64,000 nt of DNA from Marilutibacter chinensis (GTDB taxonomy: Bacteria > Pseudomonadota > Gammaproteobacteria > Xanthomonadales > Xanthomonadaceae). The stretch covers positions 1 to 64,000 of the forward strand of contig NZ_JAKJPO010000018.1 of assembly GCF_021725675.1 (NCBI RefSeq). The letters are read 5' to 3'. Numbering within the stretch: the stretch's first letter is position 1; each line of letters opens with the position of its first letter. The position numbers were made by a program, and so were the translations under genes. The notes under the pieces were generated by a model that worked only from the letters and a program-made list of their open reading frames with translations, made no database searches and had not been told where the DNA came from. Of this stretch, positions 25,547 to 34,257 are shown piece by piece.

Positions 25547-28500
25547 TTTCTGAACTGCCTGTGCGGCAGTGAACAGGCGGCCGGATCCTCGGTGTCCATC
25601 TGCGGCTTTCTGAGCTGCCTGTGCGACAGTGAACACTCAGTGGAACCCTGATACTGGGCAATGCCATTTCTGAGCTGCCTGTGCGGCAGTGAACGGAATG
25701 CGGGCACACGCTGAGCAACACCTATCTTTTCTGAGCTGCCTGTGCGGCAGTGAACCGCTTCGCTGGCGCCACCGCCGCCGGCGAACATTTCTGAGCTGCC
25801 TGTGCGGCAGTGAACCGCAGCCGACCTCGGCTGCCGCATCCAGATCTTTTCTGAGCTGCCTGTGCGGCAGTGAACGGGATAGGCGTCGCCATCGTTGGCG
25901 ACAGTCATTTCTGAGCTGCCTGTGCGGCAGTGAACGCACAGCAATAAGGAACGCGATGATCGCGCACTTTCTGAGCTGACTGTGCGGCAGTGAACAGTCG
26001 CGTCACGAACGACCCGGATTGTCGCCTTTTCTGAGCTGCCTGTGCGGCAGTGAACTGATCATTCTGATTTCCGGGCAACCGGGCAACTTTCTGAGCTGCC
26101 TGTGCGGCAGTGAACTCGGTCAGTTGTCATTGGCACTTGCTCGTGAATTTCTGAGCTGCCTGTGCGGCAGTGAACGTGAGGTATTCGACATCACAAATGT
26201 CGTTTATTTTCTGAGCTGCCTGTGCGGCAGTGAACGTATTTCCGCCGTTGTCATAAATGCGCAAGACTTTCTGAGCTGCCTGTGCGGCAGTGAACGCGAG
26301 CGACTTGGATGTGCTGGTCGCGAATGTTTTCTGAGCTGCCTGTGCGGCAGTGAACTCGCAATGCTCTAGCCGTCTGACGCGCGATCTTTTCTGAGCTGCC
26401 TGTGCGGCAGTGAACCGCCTCGGCCACAAGGCGGCCCTTTGCGTCCTTTTCTGAGCTGCCTGTGCGGCAGTGAACGCCAAGAGCAGCCCGGAGGCGCGCT
26501 TCCGCCATTTCTGAGCTGCCTGTGCGGCAGTGAACTCGAATGTGTGTCCGGCCAAAGATTCCAGCAGTTTTCTGAGCTGCCTGTGCGGCAGTGAACAGTT
26601 CGAACTGGCGTTTCGTGATCGTTTGCTTTTTCTGAGCTGCCTGTGCGGCAGTGAACGTCTTCTGGAACTTGCGACCGCCGATGCATTTTTTCTGAGCTGC
26701 CTGTGCGGCAGTGAACGCGGCATCGTCGGCAACGTCGCGTTGATGTTCTTTCTGAGCTGCCTGTGCGGCAGTGAACGGCGCTTCAGGCGCTGGCAGCGCC
26801 GACCGGCATTTCTGAGCTGCCTGTGCAGCAGTGAACGACGGTTGGTGGGGCGGGGCGCCGGCGGTTCCTTTCTGAGCTGCCTGTGCGGCAGTGAACGACG
26901 GCAGCGTGCGCGTGCTGATGCCCGGCGATTTCTGAGCTGCCTGTGCGGCAGTGAACTCCTTGACCGCCTCGCGGTGGAGCTTCTGCAGTTTCTGAGCTGC
27001 CTGTGCGGCAGTGAACCGCAATGCGAGCTGTTGCGATTGCGCGAGGGATTTCTGAGCTGCCTGTGCGGCAGTGAACCCGAGGATGTTGCGTCTCGTGACG
27101 TGGCTTGCTTTCTGAGCTGCCTGTGCGGCAGTGAACCTTTTGCGTTACGCCAAACACGGCCGCCAGTCTTTCTGAGCTGCCTGTGCGGCAGTGAACTTGC
27201 AGTCAAGGCATTGCCTATGCCGCCCGTCTTTCTGAGCTGCCTGTGCGGCAGTGAACCACCGCCCGTCCGGCAGCGTCACGACGTAGAGTTTCTGAGCTGC
27301 CTGTGCGGCAGTGAACATCCGTGTGTATACGCCGGCCTGGCTGCGTCTTTTCTGAGCTGCCTGTGCGGCAGTGAACGCGTTGCGGGTGGTGCGGCGGTGG
27401 GCCAGCCATTTCTGAGCTGCCTGTGCGGCAGTGAACAGCTCGGGCACTGCGTGAAGTCGGTGATCTCATTTCTGAGCTGCCTGTGCGGCAGTGAACTCAT
27501 GTCTTTGCCCTCCGCGCGGCGATGTTTCTTTCTGAGCTGCCTGTGCGGCAGTGAACTCCCGTCAGCGCGAGCTACGCGCGCCGGGTGGTTTCTGAGCTGC
27601 CTGTGCGGCAGTGAACTGCGGCGCCGGCAGATGAGCCGGTTGCCATCATTTCTGAGCTGCCTGTGCGGCAGTGAACGGCGCATCAGATGGCCCTCCCGAT
27701 GATCTCGCTTTCTGAGCTGCCTGTGCGGCAGTGAACATGCGCCGCGCTCGAGCGCGAAGTGCGTCGATTTTCTGAGCTGCCTGTGCGGCAGTGAACCGAC
27801 CGTCGGCCATCTTGTGCTTTTCCTGATATTTCTGAGCTGCCTGTGCGGCAGTGAACGGAATGCGGGCACACGCTGAGCAACACCTATCTTTTCTGAGCTG
27901 CCTGTGCGGCAGTGAACAGGTAGACCGCCGCAGCGACCGCGAGCTCCTCTTTCTGAGCTGCCTGTGCGGCAGTGAACTCCGGCGGCAAGACCGTCCGCGT
28001 CGAGATCGATTTCTGAGCTGCCTGTGCGGCAGTGAACTCCGGCGGCAAGACCGTCCGCGTCGAGATCGATTTCTGAGCTGCCTGTGCGGCAGTGAACACC
28101 ATGCTGCTGATCACAGGGACCACGGCGGCTTTCTGAGCTGCCTGTGCGGCAGTGAACCGCAGGCGATGACGATCCGCTCGATCTCGTCATTTCTGAGCTG
28201 CCTGTGCGGCAGTGAACGACGGAATCTTCTACGCGCTCGCCGGCTACCATTTCTGAGCTGCCTGTGCGGCAGTGAACGATCCAGGGGAACGGGTTAGCCG
28301 CAGGCTGGTTTTCTGAGCTGCCTGTGCGGCAGTGAACCGTGCGACGAGTTCCGCAAGATCCGGATCGGCTTTCTGAGCTGCCTGTGCGGCAGTGAACCGT
28401 GACCAGCTGCGCGCGGTACAGGAACGTGTTTTCTGAGCTGCCTGTGCGGCAGTGAACACGATCTCTCGGCCTGGCGACAGCTCGATAACTTTCTGAGCTG

Positions 28501-30077
28501 CCTGTGCGGCAGTGAACTGAACCCGGGCCTCCGGATCGCCGAAGTGCTTTTTCTGAGCTGCCTGTGCGGCAGTGAACGCCGCGGTCGACGACCTCGAGCG
28601 CGCCCTGGATTTCTGAGCTGCCTGTGCGGCAGTGAACGACCAATCTCAGCACCTATGCCGGCACCCTCTTTTCTGAGCTGCCTGTGCGGCAGTGAACCTC
28701 AACGCCCTGCTCATGTATGGCGGCGACTTTTTCTGAGCTGCCTGTGCGGCAGTGAACGACAAGACCGGCCACGTAGCACCCGACGTGGTTTTCTGAGCTG
28801 CCTGTGCGGCAGTGAACCGTACCCGCGCGCGGTTCGGCAAGCAACGGACTTTCTGAGCTGCCTGTGCGGCAGTGAACTGGACTGCGCCTGTGTTCGATCG
28901 ACGCGAGACTTTCTGAGCTGCCTGTGCGGCAGTGAACGCATGGCCGGGGCCCGACTTGTGTCGCCGTCATTTCTGAGCTGCCTGTGCGGCAGTGAACGAC
29001 CGCCAGGGGATGCGGGCAGGCGTGGAAGCTTTCTGAGCTGCCTGTGCGGCAGTGAACTCACGTTCTGCCTCGCGCCTGTCGTGCTTCATTTTCTGAGCTG
29101 CCTGTGCGGCAGTGAACGCCAGCGAAAATGGGGAAGCGCCTCACGTGGCTTTCTGAGCTGCCTGTGCGGCAGTGAACTTGTGCAAGCGAGCCCTGATGAA
29201 AGATCCAGCTTTCTGAGCTGCCTGTGCGGCAGTGAACCACGTATCCGCCGGTCTTCTTGTCGGGACTCATTTCTGAGCTGCCTGTGCGGCAGTGAACGTC
29301 CATGCGCGGCACCGTTTCCGGGCCGATCATTTCTGAGCTGCCTGTGCGGCAGTGAACACCTCCCGCGTGCGGAATCGCAGCGGCCATACTTTCTGAGCTG
29401 CCTGTGCGGCAGTGAACCGTCCCCCTTCGCGCTCTGGGCGCTCACGTCATTTCTGAGCTGCCTGTGCGGCAGTGAACTGCGCCGCCGTCGCCCACCCAGG
29501 TTTCGGTGCTTTCTGAGCTGCCTGTGCGGCAGTGAACGGGGAGACGCCCTGCGGCACGATGACCGTCTTTTTCTGAGCTGCCTGTGCGGCAGTGAACGAG
29601 CGCCTGGAGCGCCTGGAGCGAGACAGGCATTTCTGAGCTGCCTGTGCGGCAGTGAACCACCAGGGCGTCGATCTTGTGCTTCGGGATTTTTTCTGAGCTG
29701 CCTGTGCGGCAGTGAACTCGAGCTGACGCCAGGGCCGCAGGGACCGCAATTTCTGAGCTGCCTGTGCGGCAGTGAACTCTGAGGCACCCATGCAGATGCC
29801 GCCCTGTTCTTTCTGAGCTGCCTGTGCGGCAGTGAACGCCTTACAGCTGGCGCCGAGGGACCTACTTCATTTCTGAGCTGCCTGTGCGGCAGTGAACAGA
29901 TGAACCTGCCGGCCGTGTTCGACCTGGCTTTTCTGAGCTGCCTGTGCGGCAGTGAACGGATGAGGCAATGGTGTTTCGGCTTGCCTATTTTTCTGAGCTG
30001 CCTGTGCGGCAGTGAACCATCGTGATGGAGCGGGCTGGCTCCCCAATACTTTCTGAGCTGCCTGTGCGGCAGTGAAC
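25547..30077 (-). CRISPR. Type I-F CRISPR array, 76 repeats
   Basis: There are seventy-six 28-base repeats at a 60-base period. Of the 75 spacers, 72 are 32 bases and three are 33 bases (25695, 26536, 27857). In the transcribed orientation (minus strand) each repeat begins GTTCACTGCCGC and ends GGCAGCTCAGAAA; the CTGCC/GGCAG stem and the CTCAGAAA 3' part give the 8-base handle expected after Cas6f cleavage. Sequence variants occur only on the low-coordinate side: repeats at 25547, 25607, 25968 and 26809 each have one substitution. This marks that side as the old, leader-distal end and 30077 as the leader end. The spacer at 25695-25727 recurs exactly at 27857-27889, and the unit with spacer 27978-28009 is repeated in tandem at 28038-28069, leaving 73 distinct spacers. 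Confidence 0.99.
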
Positions 30078-30122
30078 TAGAGCAGAACGCCAGCGAGCCC
30101 TTTCAATTCTAGCCCCATAGAC

Positions 30123-30158
30123 AAAAATGAGGGCTGACACCCTTTTGAGGCGTCAGCC
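30123..30158 (-). terminator. Terminator-like hairpin after cas6f
   Basis: GGCTGAC (30152-30158 read on the minus strand) pairs with GTCAGCC (30132-30138), with an additional CCT/AGG stem inside. CTCA and five T residues follow (30123-30127). It would end the cas operon before the array and so uncouple the two transcripts, or it could serve as a structural part of the leader. Confidence 0.6.
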
Positions 30159-30160
30159 GT

Positions 30161-30173
30161 CAAGTCATTGATT
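30161..30173 (-). promoter_or_regulatory. IHF-binding site in the leader
   Basis: The minus strand reads AATCAATGACTTG, matching the IHF consensus WATCAANNNNTTR at every defined position. It is 84 bases from the first repeat. IHF bends leader DNA for Cas1-Cas2 integration in types I-E and I-F, so this is the likely architectural site for spacer acquisition. Confidence 0.75.
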
Positions 30174-30206
30174 TTCCTGACTCTATCGGCAAGCGGAAGA
30201 AAAGGG

Positions 30207-30773
30207 TCAGAACCAGGGGATCGTGGCCCCCTGGCCGAGACCATAGCTGTTGAACGTGCCGGACATCGGTTCTGCGAGCAGAGGACCATGGCGAATGAAC
30301 AGCGGAAACGAAGCTTGGCCGGTGCTCCGACTTCCAAGCACGACGAACGGGAGCCTCAGATGTTCAGCTACAGAATCCGGGATGCGCTTCATCGCCGTCT
30401 CGGCATCCAGGCCATGGCGGCGCATGGCGCGGCGCCGAAGCCGACTTGGGCTGCTCTTGGCCTGTACCCGGCTCACATGTCGATGACTGGTGCCGGCGGG
30501 CACCGGCTTGATCGCCAATACCTTCACGTGGTCGAGCATTCCTTTGAGCCAGGAAGTAGCCACGAGCGCCTGCAATGAGGTCTCAGGCCCGTGCAGCCTC
30601 AACTTGTTTCCCAGGGTGGGCCTGGCGTCGTCGTGCTCGGGAAAGCTGACGCCAATGTCCTGACTTCCCAGTTGCACGAGGGCGCGGTGCAACCGGGCGT
30701 AGAGGCCGTTGAGCAGGTGTTGCGACGTCAGTTCCGGATCGGGACGGATATCTATATCCAGATAGTGGCTCAT
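30207..30773 (-). CDS. cas6f: CRISPR endoribonuclease Cas6f (Csy4)
   Basis: A 188-residue protein that follows the Pseudomonas Csy4 sequence along its whole length, starting MSHYLDIDIRPDPE. The catalytic His29 (ARLH) and the Ser148 region (GSRSTGQ) are in place. The arginine-rich RNA-binding helix RLRRRAMRRH is at residues 111-120, and VSRVQAKS precedes it. It cuts pre-crRNA at the base of the repeat hairpin and stays bound to the 3' end in the Csy complex. The ATG at 30773 lies four bases after the csy3 stop; an ATG overlapping that stop is followed at once by a stop and is not used. It is the last cas gene before the leader. Confidence 0.98.
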   Translation of the reverse strand: MSHYLDIDIRPDPELTSQHLLNGLYARLHRALVQLGSQDIGVSFPEHDDARPTLGNKLRLHGPETSLQALVATSWLKGMLDHVKVLAIKPVPAGTSHRHVSRVQAKSSPSRLRRRAMRRHGLDAETAMKRIPDSVAEHLRLPFVVLGSRSTGQASFPLFIRHGPLLAEPMSGTFNSYGLGQGATIPWF

Positions 30774-30777
30774 GGCA

Positions 30778-31815
30778 TCAGCCCGCGTCGCCGAACACGC
30801 CGCCACGAATGAGAGTAGCAACGACAAAATGCTGCTGCTCCAGGTTCGGCGCCTTGTCCTTGATGATCCAATTGTCCAGCAGGTTGTAGAAGTCCATCTT
30901 CTCCTTCGGTTGGCGATAGGCCCTGCCCTGGGTGGTAACCGAGCCATAAGGCTCCACGGCGATGGGTCCGTTCTCGTCGGCATCCGGGTACCAGGTGTCG
31001 ATTGTGCGCAGGGCATTGCCGACCTTCTGCGAGTGGATGGCGGCGATGGCCTTGTCGCCTTCGCCCACCGAGTACAGCGTCTTGCTCTTGTCGCCCCGGC
31101 CGCGGTCGAGAATCAGTTCCTGTGAAGGGAACACCTCCTGGCCGGCGCCGATACGTACGTAGGCGGTGATCTGCAACAGCACATGGGAACTGCCCGCCAG
31201 GCCGGATTCGATCAGCGAAGCAAGCGCGCTCAGATCGGCCGCCTCGCTGACTGGGGGCGCCAGGTCGCGCAGGGAGTGTTCATGCGCCTGGAACGTCCAC
31301 CGCGTGGCGGGCTGGCCGCCACGCAGATGGGCCACATGTATTTCCACCTGCTCGGCCCCGATGCGATTGCGCCACAGGAACCGGCCGTTGGCCAGATTCG
31401 CGGCATAGCGCCGCGCCAGTTCGCCAAAGCCCTGCTGGCGCACGTATTCCGTCACGGTAGAGATGAGCTTGTTGCGGTAGTCGGCATCGTTGCAGGCGGA
31501 TGGCTCGCCGGTGCCGCCGAGCACGCGAAGAGTGAACTGTACCTTCAGCGTATCGGCGTCCAACGGCAGGGCGGCCACGTCCACGGTCTGCAGGTTGGGG
31601 TTCTCGATGGCGGCATCGAGTTTGGCCGGGTCCTGGTCCTTGGTCTTGAGGCGATTGGAGATGGTGCCGCGTACGGACTTTTCGCGGATCTTCACCGGCT
31701 CCCAGGCATCGGAACGGTCGCGCGCAGTCCAATCTCCGGCGAAGAACAGCGCATCGGACGGGTCGAGCTTGCGCTCGAAGGCGAGGACGGAAGCGGTCTT
31801 GAGTTCTTTGGACAT
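30778..31815 (-). CDS. csy3: Type I-F Cascade backbone protein Cas7f (Csy3)
   Basis: A 345-residue protein with the family start [25 protein letters not shown] and the motifs [25 protein letters not shown] and [23 protein letters not shown]. Six copies coat the crRNA spacer in the Csy surveillance complex. Length equals the known Csy3 size (about 340). It follows csy2 by 27 bases and runs into cas6f. No internal frame damage is visible. Confidence 0.97.
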   Translation of the reverse strand: MSKELKTASVLAFERKLDPSDALFFAGDWTARDRSDAWEPVKIREKSVRGTISNRLKTKDQDPAKLDAAIENPNLQTVDVAALPLDADTLKVQFTLRVLGGTGEPSACNDADYRNKLISTVTEYVRQQGFGELARRYAANLANGRFLWRNRIGAEQVEIHVAHLRGGQPATRWTFQAHEHSLRDLAPPVSEAADLSALASLIESGLAGSSHVLLQITAYVRIGAGQEVFPSQELILDRGRGDKSKTLYSVGEGDKAIAAIHSQKVGNALRTIDTWYPDADENGPIAVEPYGSVTTQGRAYRQPKEKMDFYNLLDNWIIKDKAPNLEQQHFVVATLIRGGVFGDAG

Positions 31816-31842
31816 GATCGGGTTCCTTGTCGTGATGGACTG

Positions 31843-32844
31843 TCAGTCGAGGTCGTAGAGCTGCTCGATCAGTTCGGCAGTGGGCTGGTAGTCATTGCGG
31901 CATCGGTAGAGGCCGTTTCCGGGCTGGCTGTCGGCGTACCAGAGCAGTTGCTGGGGCGATTGCAGGCGGTGCGGGCTGATCCATTCGCCGATCGAGTAGA
32001 GGCTTTCGACGAAGCGGAACGGAGTAGTGGTATCGCGTGCATTGGCGACGCTGCCTGCCTCGCGGAGATCACCCAGGGCGCCGTAACCGACAGGAATCGG
32101 CACGGTCCAGCCCTGGCTCTTGCGGTCGTTGAGCCATTCACCCTTGGCGCCGTCCTTCTCACCCGGCTGGTAGCGCCAGTTGATGCGCGATAGCGAGAGC
32201 CAGGCATCGAGGCGGGTAGCTTCGGGATTCATGGACTGAAGCTCGGCCAAGCGTGTATCGAGCCGATCATCGCGCGATACTAGGGCGAAGCCTGGCAGCA
32301 GGCGCATACGCGCCTTGCGGAACTCCGCCAGCCGATCTTCCTCGGCGCCGGTCAGCTCCAGGATCCAAGGCCTGTCGCGAAACCGTCCAGGTCGTAATGG
32401 AGGCAACAGACTGCCACCTGCGATGCGCATCCCGGCCAGCAGATCGGCAACGACGGCACTGTCCGTGTCACGCATCTCTGGATCGCGGCTCCAGCGCTCG
32501 CTGCGGACGGCGAGCACCAGGCTCAGCTTCAGGTGGATACGGCCTTCCTCGACGATGGCAGCAGTGCCGCCGTCCTTGCCGACGGGGTTACGGGTGAGGC
32601 GAAAGGCCTTCACGAAGCCACCTCCGGTGACCTGTTCCTGGTGGTCGTGACAGACCGTGCCGATCGCCCGGAACGCGATGTCCAGTCCGGCGGCCCGAGT
32701 CCTGCGCTCCAGCGCCCACATCAAGCCCAGGAACGCCGTCATCGACGGAAAGCCATGGGTCAGCGGGCTGGACACAGCGTTGGCGTTCTGGACTCGCAGA
32801 TGCGGCAGCACCAGCAGATGATCGAAGCGTGGGCAGCCACTCAT
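31843..32844 (-). CDS. csy2: Type I-F Cascade protein Cas5f (Csy2)
   Basis: A 333-residue protein beginning MSGCPRFDHLLVLPHLRVQNANAVSSPLT with the frame continuing HGFPSMTAFLGLMWALER, the typical Csy2 N-terminus. With Csy1 it caps the 5' handle of the crRNA and takes part in PAM reading. The start is fixed by the family N-terminus and by the ATGA overlap with the csy1 stop at 32841-32844; a longer open frame upstream runs inside csy1. C-terminal half contains WLSLSRINWRYQPGEKDG and RFVESLYSIGEW. Intact. Confidence 0.96.
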   Translation of the reverse strand: MSGCPRFDHLLVLPHLRVQNANAVSSPLTHGFPSMTAFLGLMWALERRTRAAGLDIAFRAIGTVCHDHQEQVTGGGFVKAFRLTRNPVGKDGGTAAIVEEGRIHLKLSLVLAVRSERWSRDPEMRDTDSAVVADLLAGMRIAGGSLLPPLRPGRFRDRPWILELTGAEEDRLAEFRKARMRLLPGFALVSRDDRLDTRLAELQSMNPEATRLDAWLSLSRINWRYQPGEKDGAKGEWLNDRKSQGWTVPIPVGYGALGDLREAGSVANARDTTTPFRFVESLYSIGEWISPHRLQSPQQLLWYADSQPGNGLYRCRNDYQPTAELIEQLYDLD

Positions 32845-34184
32845 GAGGACGCTCCTTCTGGTGCCCGACGTTGCATCGGCACCGGCCAGGCGGCGTCGAC
32901 GATGGCTTGCCTGGCCCAATGCCCATACTCTGCATCGCCGACAGCGACCAATCCTGCTTCGCGCAGCTGCGCGTTGACCCAGTTGGCGAAACGCCCGGCG
33001 ACTTCATCGGGCCAGTCACCACGGTGATAGGCAGCGATGAAGGCGTCGTCCTCCTGCTCGTGTCCCTCCCGGGGTGGCAGCTCAATCCGCTCGGGGTCGA
33101 GCCAAAGCTGCTCACACAGCGGGAGGGCACAGTCCGATGCACGGGTCCAGCCGGGTTCAGAGTTGGCCTGAATGCTGGCAGCGAAGACCTGCAGCTGGAA
33201 ACCGAGAGCCTGTTCGATGGCCTTGCGCCGATCCCGCGTGTCCATGTTCGGGTTGGGATTGGAGAGCAGGAAATCGGCCAGCGTCCTCACCAGGAAGCGC
33301 ACGCCCTTGAAGTGGGCAAACCGGTCGAGCGCCGTCTCGATGTTCAGCAGTTGCCGAAATCGGTCCTGATCCCATTTCGGGGGCGGCAGCGAAGCCAACA
33401 GGTAATTGATGCCGCCGCGTTCGCTGTTGAGCTGGCTGATGTTCTGGGGCTTCGTGCCGCCCAGCTTGCGAGCGACCAGGTTGCGGTAGTCGCGGTAGAC
33501 GGCTTCGTGGGCTTCCCTCGCCCGGAATGCCTGCCGGGCCCTTTTGTTGTCATCGCCGAAGCGGGCATCCTGGATGTCCGCATGCACCGCATGAGCCAGA
33601 CTGCTGGAAAACAGCGGTTGCAGGAGGTGATAGTCGGCGTCGTTCGAGGGTCGCTCCCCGGTCAGCCAATAGACCTGCTTGGCCGCTTCGTGCGACACCG
33701 GCTCCGGATCGCTACGCACCAGCCCGCCGAAGGCTTCCATCCAAACGGAGGCCATTGCGGGATCGGGGTGCAGGGCGTGGCCCAGGTCGCTGTCGCCGGT
33801 CTGCATCCAGTCCAACAGTCGGCGGCCTTCGACTTCGATCTTGAGGAACTTGAAGACGTCCAGCGCCGCCGCGTTCCCGACCACATCTTCGGCAAACTCC
33901 TCGCCGAGCAGATGGCTGCCGATCTCGACATGCTGCGGCAGCTCAGCCGGCGCGGCATGCAGACTGCTGCCGCGCGCCTCGGGGTGGGTGGCCTTGAGCA
34001 CATGGGTGACGGCCTGGATCTGTCCGACCCGACGAGCCGCATCGGCCAGCCACGTCCCGTAGTCGTATTTCGACGCCGCATCGGCATCGTCCTCCTTGCC
34101 CTTCAACTTGGCCTCGCGCCGCGCTTCGATGAAGGCGGCAATGGCCGAGCGGAAAGCTTCTCCCCGGCAATTCAATCCCATCAT
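32841..34184 (-). CDS. csy1: Type I-F Cascade large subunit Cas8f (Csy1)
   Basis: A 447-residue protein of the Csy1 family. It contains AAAELPQHVEIGSHL-like PAELPQHVEIGSHLLGEE, DVVGNAAALDVFKFLKIEVEG, QVYWLTGERPSNDADYHLL and GGTKPQNISQLNSERGGINY, all strongly typical. It recognises the CC PAM and recruits Cas2-3. An in-frame ATG exists at 34199, but the strong GGAGGAG ribosome binding site at 34192-34198 overlaps that codon and is correctly spaced for the ATG at 34184, so 34184 is preferred. It lies 73 bases downstream of the cas3 stop. Confidence 0.95.
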   Translation of the reverse strand: MMGLNCRGEAFRSAIAAFIEARREAKLKGKEDDADAASKYDYGTWLADAARRVGQIQAVTHVLKATHPEARGSSLHAAPAELPQHVEIGSHLLGEEFAEDVVGNAAALDVFKFLKIEVEGRRLLDWMQTGDSDLGHALHPDPAMASVWMEAFGGLVRSDPEPVSHEAAKQVYWLTGERPSNDADYHLLQPLFSSSLAHAVHADIQDARFGDDNKRARQAFRAREAHEAVYRDYRNLVARKLGGTKPQNISQLNSERGGINYLLASLPPPKWDQDRFRQLLNIETALDRFAHFKGVRFLVRTLADFLLSNPNPNMDTRDRRKAIEQALGFQLQVFAASIQANSEPGWTRASDCALPLCEQLWLDPERIELPPREGHEQEDDAFIAAYHRGDWPDEVAGRFANWVNAQLREAGLVAVGDAEYGHWARQAIVDAAWPVPMQRRAPEGASS

Positions 34185-34257
34185 CCATCTCTCCTCCATG
34201 TTTGGGCCTTCGGTGGACTCGTTGGTCGTTCGTTTCGAAACTTGAACTCGGTGAATG

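Larger units (their letters stand above)
30078..30206 (-). promoter_or_regulatory. CRISPR leader
   Basis: The 129 bases between the cas6f stop and the first repeat are AT-richer than the surroundings. They contain a perfect IHF consensus (30161-30173) and a terminator-like hairpin (30123-30158). A TAGAAT sequence on the minus strand at 30106-30111 could be a -10 element for the array, but no matching -35 was found. The polarity of repeat degeneration supports this end as the site of new spacer insertion. Confidence 0.85.

Noticed and set aside
25600-29790. Long open frames across the array encoding periodic FLSCLCGSE or VHCRTGSSE peptides
   Set aside because: They arise because the repeat-spacer period is 60 bases, a multiple of three, and the repeat lacks stops in those frames. 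The spacer parts are random in sequence, so these are not proteins.
30100-30135. Promoter of the CRISPR array with -10 TAGAAT at 30106-30111
   Set aside because: The -10-like hexamer is plausible, but no -35 element exists at the right spacing, so no promoter is claimed.
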